A DNA stretch of 41,152 bases from Eubacteriales bacterium (GTDB lineage: Bacteria; Bacillota; Clostridia; Lachnospirales; Lachnospiraceae): positions 1 to 41,152 of the forward strand of contig JAUNHB010000015.1 in NCBI GenBank assembly GCA_030524125.1. The letters run 5' to 3'. The first letter of the stretch is position 1. Each line of letters begins with the position of its first letter. Of the stretch, positions 1-7,557 are shown in pieces. Made by a program: the position numbers and the translations under genes. The notes under the pieces are model-generated. The model had not been told where the DNA came from, did not search any database, and saw nothing but the letters and a program-made list of their open reading frames with translations.

Positions 1-62
1 TCAGTTGGTAGAGCACCTGACTCTTAATCAGGGTGTCCAGGGTTCGAGCCCCTGGAGGCGCA
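1..62 (+). tRNA. tRNA-Lys (anticodon CUU), 5' end outside window
   Basis: The anticodon stem (16-20 with 28-32) closes a seven-base loop, CTCTTAA, that places CTT at 23-25. The T arm is 38-42 / 50-54 around TTCGAGC. The 3' acceptor strand is 55-61 with discriminator A62. The D-arm sequence CAGTTGGTAGAG opens the window, so roughly ten 5' bases are missing. No CCA is encoded after A62. A CUU anticodon reads AAG lysine codons. Confidence 0.93.
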
Positions 63-108
63 CGCAGGAGCACTGTTTTTGGGACGTAGGGCCCGGGGGC
101 GGTGTTCT

Positions 109-154
109 TTTTTGTACAACAGGAAATTCCTCCGAATTTCCTGTTGTACAAAAA
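109..154. repeat. Perfect 21-bp inverted repeat with 4-nt loop
   Basis: Arms 109-129 and 134-154 are exactly complementary, with TTTTT at the outer left and AAAAA at the outer right, around loop CTCC. The A/T-flanked stem could act as a bidirectional terminator for the tRNA transcript. It could equally be a miniature palindromic element. I see no second copy in the window. Confidence 0.8.
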
Positions 155-173
155 GACACTCCGCGGGATCGCA

Positions 174-247
174 CTGCGGCGGATCGGAATCATGTCGCTT
201 AAGCGACCCGCCGCAGGCGGAGAATCCTGCGTGGCAGGATTCTTTTT
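174..247 (+). repeat. Structured extragenic repeat A, copy 1
   Basis: An outer stem (174-182 CTGCGGCGG with 208-216) encloses a perfect 14-bp palindrome (194-207). It is followed by a GC-rich hairpin ending in T residues. Nearly the same unit recurs at 40661-40729 beside a different gene, so this is a dispersed repeat and not part of a gene. It ends in a functional-looking terminator. Confidence 0.75.
221..247 (+). terminator. Rho-independent terminator inside repeat A copy 1
   Basis: A 10-bp stem (221-230 AGAATCCTGC with 234-243) has a 3-nt loop, GTG, and is followed directly by TTTT. It is placed to terminate the tRNA transcript. Confidence 0.65.
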
Positions 248-329
248 GGGGTTTCGGGAGATTTGGAAATATTTAGTGACAGTCAGGCCGGGAATCTACC
301 CGTTCCGGCGTATCAATTTTATAAGCTAC

Positions 330-375
330 AGAAATAGCCGTTCCATCTTTGCCAGAGACAGGAGCGGCTATTTCT
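330..375. terminator. Hairpin with T-rich 3' flank, possible terminator
   Basis: An 11-bp stem (330-340 AGAAATAGCCG with 365-375) is followed on the plus strand by a T-rich stretch. The right arm overlaps the stop of the degenerate regulator on the opposite strand. It may be a remnant of the same lost gene region. Function is inferred from shape only. Confidence 0.35.
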
Positions 376-490
376 TATTTTTCTTGGTTTTCCAAGTGCC
401 AATAGCAGACGTGCTTATTCCGGTATCTTTACAAAAGCGATAAGGAGTAATCCTCATATCTTTGCAAAGCTTCTCAAATATTTCGTACAA
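368..490 (-). pseudogene. Remnant of an XRE-family HTH regulator (N-terminal ~40 residues only)
   Basis: The minus strand from a TTG at 490 reads about 40 residues, beginning YEIFEKLCKD and containing ITPYRFCKDTGIS and SAIGTWK, before a TAG at 368-370. This matches the start of small XRE/Cro-type repressors (YEIFE..L....G.T.Y...K.TGIS...I..WK). The usual continuation with the last DNA-binding helix and dimerisation region is absent. There is no clear ribosome site, and the presumed start abuts the 3' end of the threonine aldolase gene. I read it as a truncated relic. A real 40-residue peptide is possible but less likely. Confidence 0.4.
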
Positions 491-497
491 AGATTTT

Positions 498-1538
498 TTA
501 TGCGAGTATTTCGTCAAACGCCTCCACAAGCGCCCGCACAGACTCTTCCGTGGTGGCCCAGCTGGTGGCCAGGCGGACGACGATGTGCTCTTCGTCGGGC
601 TTCTCCCAGAAGGAGAAAGTCGTGAAGCGTTTCAGCCGTTCGATCTGCGCGTCGGTGAGCAGGAGGAACTGCTGATTGGTGGGGGATTCCAGATAGAAGG
701 GACAGCCCTTTTTCTTCAGCCCGGCCTTCAGAAGCTCCGACATGTCGATGGCATGGCGGCTCAGCAGAAAGTACAGATCGTCGGTGAACAGCATGTCGAA
801 CTGGATCCCGAGGAGCCGTCCCTTGGCCAGCAGCGCGCCGTGCTGCTTGACGCGGGTCAGGAAATGCCGGGGCGCGTTGCTTTTCGGGAAGACCACGGCC
901 TCGCCGCAGAGCGCGCCCACCTTTGTGCCGCCGATATAGAAGACGTCGCAGCAGCGGCACAGATCGGAGAGTGTTACGTCCGTGCGGTCGCTCATAAGAC
1001 CGTAGCCCAGACGCGCGCCGTCCAGATAGAGCGGGATCTCGTAAGCCTCGCAGATGGAGGACAGGTGCTCCAGCTCCGCCTTCGTGTAGAGCGTGCCGTA
1101 CTCTGTGGGATGGGAGATATACACCATGCCCGGAAATACCATGTGCTCATGGTTGGGATCCTCCCAGAAGGCGCGCAGACTGGCTTCCAGCTCCTCGGCG
1201 AGAATCTTGCCTTCGTGGTGAGGGAGTGCGAGCACCTTGTGACCGGTAAACTCGATGGCTCCGGCCTCGTGCAGGCTCACATGGCCGGTGGCCGCGGCCG
1301 CGACGCCCTCGTACGGGGCCAGCATGGAGTCGATGACGACCTGATTGGTCTGCGTTCCGCCGGTCAGAAAATGAATATCGGCCTGCGGACACTCGCATGC
1401 CTGACGGATTTTTTCCTTTGCGCGCTCGCAGTAGAAGTCTGATCCATATCCGGACAACGGCTCCAGATTCGTCTCGATGAGACGCGCAAGAATCTGGGGG
1501 CAGGCGCCCTCCTGATAATCGTTTTCAAATGATAACAT
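498..1538 (-). CDS. Low-specificity L-threonine aldolase (PLP-dependent)
   Basis: 346 residues, the normal size for bacterial threonine aldolases of the beta-eliminating lyase fold. These enzymes split L-threonine or allo-threonine into glycine and acetaldehyde in the cytosol. The PLP lysine is K206 in YIGGTKVGAL. D173 in YLDGARLG should contact the pyridine nitrogen, and H86 in TGHVSLHE is placed to stack on the cofactor. An upstream in-frame ATG exists, but the residues it adds look non-coding. The ATG at 1538 is preceded by AGGAGAG at the right distance, so I chose it. It stands alone, divergent from the TRAP operon, with a 371-bp gap between them. No link to that operon is evident. Confidence 0.93.
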   Translation of the reverse strand: MLSFENDYQEGACPQILARLIETNLEPLSGYGSDFYCERAKEKIRQACECPQADIHFLTGGTQTNQVVIDSMLAPYEGVAAAATGHVSLHEAGAIEFTGHKVLALPHHEGKILAEELEASLRAFWEDPNHEHMVFPGMVYISHPTEYGTLYTKAELEHLSSICEAYEIPLYLDGARLGYGLMSDRTDVTLSDLCRCCDVFYIGGTKVGALCGEAVVFPKSNAPRHFLTRVKQHGALLAKGRLLGIQFDMLFTDDLYFLLSRHAIDMSELLKAGLKKKGCPFYLESPTNQQFLLLTDAQIERLKRFTTFSFWEKPDEEHIVVRLATSWATTEESVRALVEAFDEILA

Positions 1539-1647
1539 GTCTTTCTCTCCTCGTAAAACGGATGTTTCCTGCGGACTGGGCGCCCGTGGGATGGTACGCC
1601 GACACGCAGCGGTTTTTGCCGCCGCAGGGAAAATCCTGACTGTATCC

Positions 1648-1676
1648 AGTGTATCATGGGCGGGAAAAATGCACAA
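1648..1676 (-). promoter_or_regulatory. Possible promoter for threonine aldolase
   Basis: On the minus strand TTGTGC (1671-1676) and TACACT (1648-1653) are 17 bp apart, with TGA before the -10 box (extended -10). The -35 box is poor. This leaves a GC-rich leader of about 110 nt with possible secondary structure. I recognise no riboswitch class in it. Confidence 0.35.
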
Positions 1677-1842
1677 GAGCTCGCCGGTGCGGCAAGGCGG
1701 CGGAGCATGATCTGTATGGCTGAGTGACTGCCAATACGGCGTCTGGGACGTGCTTTTCCTGATTTTTGTACAGAGACATCGTCAGATTGCATAAAAACAA
1801 TGTTAAAAACTCGTAAAAGATGACGAATTGCCTAAAAGTCCA

Positions 1843-1891
1843 TTGACAAAACCAACGTAGGGTGTTAGGATAAGCACAACAACCAACGTAG
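1843..1891 (+). promoter_or_regulatory. Promoter of the TRAP/transketolase operon with a duplicated operator-like 10-mer
   Basis: TTGACA (1843-1848), a 17-bp spacer and TAGGAT (1866-1871) form a good vegetative promoter. The sequence ACCAACGTAG occurs twice, at 1851-1860 between the boxes and at 1882-1891 just after the expected start point. Two identical copies 31 bp apart (about three helical turns) look like a repressor site. The GntR regulator at 7558-8274 is the obvious candidate. The promoter is read directly. The operator role is inference. Confidence 0.65.
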
Positions 1892-1909
1892 TGAAAGAAG
1901 GAGGAGTTT

Positions 1910-2941
1910 ATGAAGGTCAGGGTGTTAAGCATTTTACTGGCGGCGGTATTGGCGGGAAGTCTGTCAGGGTGCGGAAGGTCGGCGGAAGAGACCTCAACTT
2001 CGGGAGAAAGTGCATATCAGGAGATCGAGCTTGTCATGGCGGTCAACGGAACGGATATTCAGATCGACACGCAGGTGGCGGAAAAGTTCGCGGAGCTGGT
2101 GGCGGAGGCTTCCGGCGGGAGCGTGACGATCTCCGTCTATCCCAACGATCAGCTGGCGGGCGGAAACGCGTCGAAAGGAATTGAGATGATCGCAGGCGGA
2201 GGCGTGGATCTGGCGGCTTACGCTACCAGCGTGCTCTCGGTCATCGACCGGCAGCTCGGCGTGGGAACGCTGCCGTGGATCTTTGATGATTACACGGATG
2301 CGAGAACGATCATCGACAGCACGGGCGGCGAGTATTATGCGGAAAGACTGTCGCAGAAGGGACTGACTTATCTTGGTTCCTTCCACAACGGATTCCGGCA
2401 GATCAGCAACAGCAAGCACGAGGTGAAGACGCCTGAGGACGTGAAGGGACTGAAAATCCGCGTTCCCGGAAGCGAGGTCTACATGGGAGTGTTCCGGGAG
2501 TTCGGAGCGGATCCGGTGGCCATGAGCTGGAGCGAGGTGTTCACGGCTCTCCAGCAGGGAACCATCGATGGACAGGAAAACGGCGTGAGTATTACCGCAT
2601 CGGCCAAGATGCCGGAGGTGCAGGACTACATCACGATCTGGAATTATGTGTACGACAGCGACCTGATCATTGCAAATTCCAGCGTCTGGGAGAGTCTGGA
2701 GCCGGCCACGAGAGAGCTTCTCGAGGAGAAGGCGAAGGAGGCCTGCGACTGGGGAAGAGACCAGCTGGAGCAGGAAGAGGAAGCGCTCCTGGCGGAGTTT
2801 GAGGAAAAGGGAATGACCGTCACGAGACTGACGGAGGAAGAAATGGAGCCCTTCCGGGAAGTGGTGAAGGATTTCAAGGCGGAACTGATCGAGAGCTACG
2901 GCGAGGAGGCGTGCAGCGCCTTTCAGATCACAACGGAATAA
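1910..2941 (+). CDS. dctP: TRAP transporter substrate-binding lipoprotein (DctP type)
   Basis: 343 residues. A short basic start, a hydrophobic stretch and the lipobox LSGC at about residues 18-21 indicate a lipoprotein anchored on the outer face of the membrane. The mature part has the DctP/SiaP pattern: VMAVNGTDIQ at the start, a central KIRVPGSEVYMG, then FTALQQGTIDGQEN. In this family the central arginine (here in KIRVPGSE) salt-bridges the carboxylate or similar acidic group of the ligand. That suggests a sugar acid, keto acid or sulfonate, not a neutral sugar. AGGAGG lies directly before the ATG. It is the first gene of a compact operon that runs on through the permease and the catabolic enzymes. 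Confidence 0.94.
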   Translation: MKVRVLSILLAAVLAGSLSGCGRSAEETSTSGESAYQEIELVMAVNGTDIQIDTQVAEKFAELVAEASGGSVTISVYPNDQLAGGNASKGIEMIAGGGVDLAAYATSVLSVIDRQLGVGTLPWIFDDYTDARTIIDSTGGEYYAERLSQKGLTYLGSFHNGFRQISNSKHEVKTPEDVKGLKIRVPGSEVYMGVFREFGADPVAMSWSEVFTALQQGTIDGQENGVSITASAKMPEVQDYITIWNYVYDSDLIIANSSVWESLEPATRELLEEKAKEACDWGRDQLEQEEEALLAEFEEKGMTVTRLTEEEMEPFREVVKDFKAELIESYGEEACSAFQITTE

Positions 2942-2951
2942 GGAGGAGAAG

Positions 2952-3416
2952 ATGAAAGTATTTGATTGGATAGAAGAAGGGATCTGCGCGGTCTGTATGG
3001 TCGTCATGACGGGCCTGACCTTTGCAAACGTAGTATCCAGGCATGTGTTCAGCGCATCCTTCTCCTTTTCGGAGGAGATCACGACATACCTCTTCGTACT
3101 GCTCAGCCTGATGGGAACGGCCATCGCGGCCAAGAGAAGGGCCCATCTGGGACTGACGGTGGTGACGGATCTGGTGGATCCGAAGATCCGCAGGATCATG
3201 CTCCTGATCGGATATGTGCTGGCGGTGGCGTTCTCCGCGGCGATCCTCTGGTTCGGCGTCCTGATGGTGAAAAATCAGATCATGCTGGGACAGAGAACGG
3301 CGGCCATGCAGTGGCCGGAATGGATCTACGGTTCGTTTGTACCCTTCGGCGCGTTCTTTGTGACCGTCCGGTTTTTGCAGGCATTAGTAGAAGAAGTGAA
3401 GGGAAAGGAGGCCTGA
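2952..3416 (+). CDS. dctQ: TRAP transporter small membrane subunit (DctQ type)
   Basis: 154 residues with four hydrophobic segments, the usual DctQ topology. Characteristic features are VVSRHVF near residues 25-31 and the hydrophilic region AKRRAHLGLTVV after the second segment. DctQ pairs with DctM in the membrane to form the Na+-driven permease fed by the DctP lipoprotein. The ATG has AGGAGGAGAAG just before it. The gene follows dctP after 10 bp and precedes dctM by 4 bp, so the three are certainly co-transcribed. Confidence 0.92.
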   Translation: MKVFDWIEEGICAVCMVVMTGLTFANVVSRHVFSASFSFSEEITTYLFVLLSLMGTAIAAKRRAHLGLTVVTDLVDPKIRRIMLLIGYVLAVAFSAAILWFGVLMVKNQIMLGQRTAAMQWPEWIYGSFVPFGAFFVTVRFLQALVEEVKGKEA

Positions 3417-3420
3417 CAGG

Positions 3421-4704
3421 ATGATAGCAGCAGTTTTATTCCTCACATTTGCCGTTTTGCTCTTTATCGGAGCGCCCATCGCGGTCTGTTTGGGAGCGTC
3501 CAGCGTGGCCACTATGCTGATCCAGGGGGCGGGACGTCCTCTCGAGGCAGTCATGAGCAGTCTGCCGATGATCGTGTCGGCTTCCACAAGTAAATTTGTT
3601 CTTCTTGCCATTCCGTTTTTCATACTGGCAGGAAATATCATGGAGAAGGCGGGCATCTCCGAGAAGCTGATCCGCCTGGCGGAGACTTTCGTAGGACACA
3701 GAAAGGGCGGCATCGCCATCGTGTGCGTCATCGTATCCTGCTTCTTCGCGGCGATCTCCGGATCCGGTCCGGCGACGGTGGCGGCCCTCGGCGTCATCCT
3801 CGTACCGGCCATGATCAAATCCGGTTATTCCCCGGCCTTCTCCGCGGCTCTGATGGCGGCGTCGGGAGCTATCGGCGTGGTCATCCCGCCGTCCATCACC
3901 TTCGTCGTGTACGGGTCCATCGCGGATACGTCCATCGGAAGCCTGTTTATCGCCGGCCTCCTGCCCGGTATCCTCATGGGAATCGCGTTTGCCATCTGCG
4001 CCAAGCTCGTGGGCCGCAAATCGGAGCTCAAGAGCCTGCCGAAGACCACTGGCAAGGAGCGCTGGAATGCATTCAAGGACGCTTTCTGGGGACTTCTGAT
4101 GCCGGTCATCATCCTCGGAGGTATCTACGGAGGCGTATTCACCCCGACGGAAGCGGCGGCGGTGTCCGCAGTCTACGGACTGGCGGTAGGAGTCTTCGTC
4201 TACCGTAAGATCAGACTGAAGGAATTTTGGGCGATCCTGATCGACTCGGCCTCCACGACGGCCACGATCATGTTCATCACGGCGGCGGCCAGCCTGTTCG
4301 CCTACGTGCTGACGAGAGCCAAGCTGGACGTGGCCATCAGCTCCGCGCTGGAGAGCGCTACGGGAGGAAGCACGATCGTATTCTTCCTGATCGTGAATGT
4401 CATCCTCCTTATCGCCGGATGCTTCCTCGACTCTACCTCGGCGCTGTACATCTTCACGCCGCTGTTCGTACCGGTGGCGCAGGATCTGGGCATCGATCTG
4501 GTACACCTGGGCGTCGTGATGATCGTCAATCTGGCCATCGGACTGTTCACGCCTCCGGTTGGAGTGAACCTGTATGTGGCCTGCGGAGTCGGAAACGTGG
4601 ATCTCAAGCAGATCTCCAGAGCGATCGTACCGGTGCTGATCGCCGCGCTGATCGTCCTGATGATCGTAACCTACATACCCGGCATTTCGTTGCTACTAGT
4701 ATAA
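3421..4704 (+). CDS. dctM: TRAP transporter large permease (DctM type)
   Basis: 427 residues, rich in hydrophobic segments and of the standard length for DctM, the transport channel subunit of the DctM/YiaN family. Recognisable blocks are LAIPFFILAGNIMEKAG, the SGSGPATVAALG loop, GVVIPPSI, TPTEAAAVSAVYG and the late NLAIGLFTPPVGVNLYV. This set marks the helical hairpins and Na+/substrate region of TRAP and related DASS-like carriers. It imports the ligand captured by DctP using the sodium gradient. The next gene starts 18 bp after its stop with an AAGGAAGGAG ribosome site, so transport and catabolism are in one transcript. Confidence 0.95.
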   Translation: MIAAVLFLTFAVLLFIGAPIAVCLGASSVATMLIQGAGRPLEAVMSSLPMIVSASTSKFVLLAIPFFILAGNIMEKAGISEKLIRLAETFVGHRKGGIAIVCVIVSCFFAAISGSGPATVAALGVILVPAMIKSGYSPAFSAALMAASGAIGVVIPPSITFVVYGSIADTSIGSLFIAGLLPGILMGIAFAICAKLVGRKSELKSLPKTTGKERWNAFKDAFWGLLMPVIILGGIYGGVFTPTEAAAVSAVYGLAVGVFVYRKIRLKEFWAILIDSASTTATIMFITAAASLFAYVLTRAKLDVAISSALESATGGSTIVFFLIVNVILLIAGCFLDSTSALYIFTPLFVPVAQDLGIDLVHLGVVMIVNLAIGLFTPPVGVNLYVACGVGNVDLKQISRAIVPVLIAALIVLMIVTYIPGISLLLV

Positions 4705-4722
4705 GGAAGGAGCGTATAAAAG

Positions 4723-5565
4723 ATGAAAAATACAACGGTAAAGGAGCTCAGAAGACAGTGTATCGAGCTCAAGAAAAAAGTGATCCATATGATCTACAAG
4801 GCGCAGTCCGGGCATCCGGGCGGCTCGCTCTCGGCGGCTGATTTTGTGACGGCGCTGTACTTCCGGGAGATGAACGTGGATCCGAAAAATCCCAGATGGG
4901 AGGACAGAGACCGGTTCGTGCTCTCCAAGGGCCATGTGTGCCCGATCCAGTACGCGGCGCTGGCGGCCAGAGGCTTTTTCGACGAGTCGGTGCTGGAGAC
5001 GCTCCGCAAGGAGGACTCGATCCTTCAGGGGCATCCGGACATGAAGAAATGCCCGGGGATCGACATCTCCACCGGATCGCTGGGACAGGGACTTGCCTGC
5101 GGCGTCGGCATGGGCATCGCGGCCAAAAAGGATAAGAAAGACTACCGGGTGTTCGTGGTGGTCGGAGACGGCGAGTGTCAGGAGGGAGAGATCTGGGAGG
5201 CGGCCCAGACGGCCAACAAGTATCAGCTGGACAATCTGATCGTCTTCGTGGACAACAACAACCTGCAGCTGGACGGGATCACCGACGAGGTTATGCCGAA
5301 CCTGAATCTCGGCAAAAAATTCGAGGTGTTCGGATTTGAGACCTACAACATCGACGGACACGACATGCAGCAGATCGTGGATACGCTGGATCGGATCCGC
5401 ATGACGAAAAACGGAAAGCCAAAATGCATTTTTGCCAACACAGTCAAAGGAAAAGGCATTTCTTATATGGAAAACGAGTGCGGCTGGCACGGCGTCGCGC
5501 CCAATGACGAGCAGTACGCGCAGGCCATGAAGGAGCTGGATGAGCAGCTCGCAAGCTGCGGCTGA
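4723..5565 (+). CDS. Transketolase, N-terminal (thiamine-diphosphate binding) subunit
   Basis: 280 residues corresponding to the first third of a full transketolase. SGHPGGSLSAAD (29-40) and SKGH (68-71) are substrate/cofactor loops. GDGECQEGEIWEAA begins at 148 and, with NNN at 178-180, gives the ThDP/Mg2+ motif (GDG...NN). The protein lacks the pyrimidine-binding and C-terminal domains, which the next gene supplies. Split transketolases of this kind act in dedicated catabolic routes as well as the pentose phosphate pathway. Its place directly behind the TRAP genes argues that it cleaves a ketose derived from the imported compound and passes a two-carbon ketol unit to an aldose acceptor. Confidence 0.93.
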   Translation: MKNTTVKELRRQCIELKKKVIHMIYKAQSGHPGGSLSAADFVTALYFREMNVDPKNPRWEDRDRFVLSKGHVCPIQYAALAARGFFDESVLETLRKEDSILQGHPDMKKCPGIDISTGSLGQGLACGVGMGIAAKKDKKDYRVFVVVGDGECQEGEIWEAAQTANKYQLDNLIVFVDNNNLQLDGITDEVMPNLNLGKKFEVFGFETYNIDGHDMQQIVDTLDRIRMTKNGKPKCIFANTVKGKGISYMENECGWHGVAPNDEQYAQAMKELDEQLASCG

Positions 5566-5592
5566 GTCAGCGGAAAGGGAACGGTGGAAAAT

Positions 5593-6531
5593 ATGAGCGA
5601 AGTAAAGAAAGCGACCAGAGACGGCTTCGGCGACGAGATCGTGGAGCTTGGAAAAAAAGACAACGACATTTATGTGGTGGATGTGGACATCGGAAAATCC
5701 TGCAAGACCGGACAGTTCCGGGCGGAGCTGCCGGAGCAGTATCTGAACGTGGGGATCGCGGAGCAGAACGCGGCGGGCGTGGCGGCCGGACTGGCCACCT
5801 GCGGAAAGATCCCGTTCGTGGTGACCTACGCGGTCTTCGGCTCCCTCAGAATGTGCGAGATGATCCGTCAGGAGATCTGCTATCCGAAGCTGAATGTGAA
5901 GATTGCCTGCTCTCACGGCGGCGTGACCCCGGCCAACGACGGAGCCAGCCACCAGAGTATCGAGGACATGGGAGTGCTGCGGACGATCCCGAACATGACG
6001 GTCATCATGCCCGCGGACTACTATGCGGCCAGAAAGCTTGTGAAGGCGGCGGCCGAATTTGACGGGCCGGTCTACCTGAGATTTACGAGGGACGCTGTGC
6101 CGGTCATCTACGACGAGAATGCGGAGTTTGAGATCGGCAAGGCCAACAAATTAAGAGAGGGCTCCGACGTATCCATCATCGCCAACGGGGACACGGTGAG
6201 CATCGCGCTGAAGGCGGCGCAGGAGCTGGCGGCGCAGGGCGTCGAGGCGAAGGTATTCGACATGCACACGATCAAGCCGCTGGATAAAGACGCGGTTATG
6301 GAGTGCATCCGCGACACCGGAAAGATCATCACGGTGGAGGATCATAACATTATGAACGGCTTGGGCAGCGCGGTCAGCGAGATCGCGGCCGAGGAGGGCA
6401 ACACGGTGGTCAGAAGGATCGGCATACAGGATCAGTTCGGCCAGTCCGCGCCCTATGAGCGGCTGCTGGCCATCAACGGGATCACGGTGGAACATATTGT
6501 AGAGACCGCAAAGAAGCTTGCGGGGAAATAG
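5593..6531 (+). CDS. Transketolase, C-terminal (pyrimidine-binding) subunit
   Basis: About 312 residues. Contains the transketolase pyrimidine-binding pattern: VVDVDIGKS, then PEQYLNVGIAEQNAAGVAAG with the catalytic-type glutamate in GIAEQN, SHGGVTPANDGASHQS, and a C-terminal domain with KPLDKDAV and TVEDHN. It completes the N-terminal subunit encoded 27 bp upstream to form an active heteromeric transketolase. The start is uncertain: GTG at 5584 has AAAGGGA only 3 nt away, whereas ATG at 5593 has GGTGG 5 nt away and gives the usual MSEVKKATRD beginning. I chose the ATG. Two-subunit enzymes acting on unusual ketoses, such as the apulose-phosphate and sulfo-sugar transketolases, have the same arrangement. 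Confidence 0.92.
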   Translation: MSEVKKATRDGFGDEIVELGKKDNDIYVVDVDIGKSCKTGQFRAELPEQYLNVGIAEQNAAGVAAGLATCGKIPFVVTYAVFGSLRMCEMIRQEICYPKLNVKIACSHGGVTPANDGASHQSIEDMGVLRTIPNMTVIMPADYYAARKLVKAAAEFDGPVYLRFTRDAVPVIYDENAEFEIGKANKLREGSDVSIIANGDTVSIALKAAQELAAQGVEAKVFDMHTIKPLDKDAVMECIRDTGKIITVEDHNIMNGLGSAVSEIAAEEGNTVVRRIGIQDQFGQSAPYERLLAINGITVEHIVETAKKLAGK

Positions 6532-6545
6532 AGGAGGAAAAAAAG

Positions 6546-7304
6546 ATGCTGGATTTTGACGGACAGGTAGTGATCGTGACGGGGAGCGGCTCCCCCAAAG
6601 GAATCGGAAGGACGATCGCCCGCACCTTCGCGAGGCAGAAGGCGGCGGTGGTCATCGCCGACATGAACGAGGCCGGAGTCAAGGAGACCGTGGAGGTGAT
6701 CTGCGCGGAGGGCGGAGAGGCCATGGGCGTGGTAGTCAACGTGACGGACGAGGCGTCCGTGCAGGCCATGGTGGACGCTGTTATGGAAAAATACGGACGG
6801 ATCGACGTGCTGGTGAACAACGCAGGCATCTCCCAGAAGGTGACCGTGGAGGATATGACGCTGGCGGACATCCGTAGGATCTTTGAGGTCAACATGTTCG
6901 GACTGTTCCTCTGCACGCAGGCATGCATGAAGCCCATGCGCGCTCAGAAATACGGACGGATTGTCAATCTCTCCTCCGTGTCCGGAAAGCGGGGCGGCGG
7001 CGTGTTCGGCGGAGCGCACTACTCGGCGTCCAAGGCGGCGGTACTGGCATTTTCCAAAAACCTGTCGAGAGAGATCTCCGCGGAGGGGATCACGATCAAC
7101 AGCGTATGCCCGGGTCTGATCAACACGGAGATCTGGAAATCCCTCCCGAAGGAGGATGCGGACAAGGTCATCGACGGGATCCCCATGGGCCGTCCCGGCG
7201 AGACACAGGAGGTGGCCAACGCCATCGTGTTCCTCGCTTCCAAAGAAGCTTCCTATATTACAGGTGAAGAAATTGATATCAACGGCGGTTCTCACATGGA
7301 CTAA
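6546..7304 (+). CDS. SDR-family NAD(P)-dependent dehydrogenase
   Basis: 252 residues, a complete classical short-chain dehydrogenase. The nucleotide motif is VTGSGSPKGIG (11-21), with the acidic D39 after strand 2 favouring NAD(H), and NNAG at 91-94. The catalytic set is S143 or S144 in NLSSVSG, Y159 and K163 in YSASK. The end, GEEIDINGGSHMD, is FabG-like. Within this operon its likely task is oxidation of an alcohol in the imported compound to the ketone needed by the transketolase, or reduction of the aldehyde released. It is the last gene before a terminator. FabG resemblance is common to many sugar and polyol dehydrogenases, so a fatty-acid role is unlikely here. Confidence 0.92.
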   Translation: MLDFDGQVVIVTGSGSPKGIGRTIARTFARQKAAVVIADMNEAGVKETVEVICAEGGEAMGVVVNVTDEASVQAMVDAVMEKYGRIDVLVNNAGISQKVTVEDMTLADIRRIFEVNMFGLFLCTQACMKPMRAQKYGRIVNLSSVSGKRGGGVFGGAHYSASKAAVLAFSKNLSREISAEGITINSVCPGLINTEIWKSLPKEDADKVIDGIPMGRPGETQEVANAIVFLASKEASYITGEEIDINGGSHMD

Positions 7305-7327
7305 CCAACCTGAGGAGAAACGCGAAG

Positions 7328-7363
7328 ACCAAAGACCCCGTCGACTGCCGCGGGGTCTTTGGT
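7328..7363 (+). terminator. Strong hairpin ending the TRAP operon
   Basis: A perfect 13-bp stem (7328-7340 ACCAAAGACCCCG with 7351-7363) lies 24 nt after the SDR stop. No long T tract follows, but the 3' arm ends CTTTGGT. Probable terminator or 3' end stabiliser. A smaller GGGC-GAA-GCCC hairpin follows at about 7382. The remaining sequence to 7491 shows no other feature. Confidence 0.6.
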
Positions 7364-7491
7364 ATCGGTAACAAAAGTAGACGGGCGAAGCCCGGAAAGC
7401 CGGCGAAACGGACATGGGAAAATAAAGGATGGATAAGGCGCAGATACAGACGAAACGGCGTTCCTTCCGTGAGAAAAAATGCTGCAGTGAA

Positions 7492-7520
7492 TAGACAAAA
7501 TGTGACGATTGTGATAGTAT
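7492..7520 (+). promoter_or_regulatory. Promoter of the GntR regulator gene
   Basis: TAGACA (7492-7497), a 17-bp spacer and TAGTAT (7515-7520) lie 38 bp before the start codon. The gene therefore has its own promoter, separate from the operon upstream. No copy of the ACCAACGTAG element is seen here, so autoregulation is not indicated. Confidence 0.55.
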
Positions 7521-7557
7521 GTAGGATATAGGGCAATCCGGTAAGGAAGTGATAGAG

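Noticed and set aside
1539..1675. Glycine riboswitch before the threonine aldolase gene
   Set aside because: The leader is GC-rich and can form stems, but I do not see the conserved glycine aptamer core. Position and product alone are not enough.
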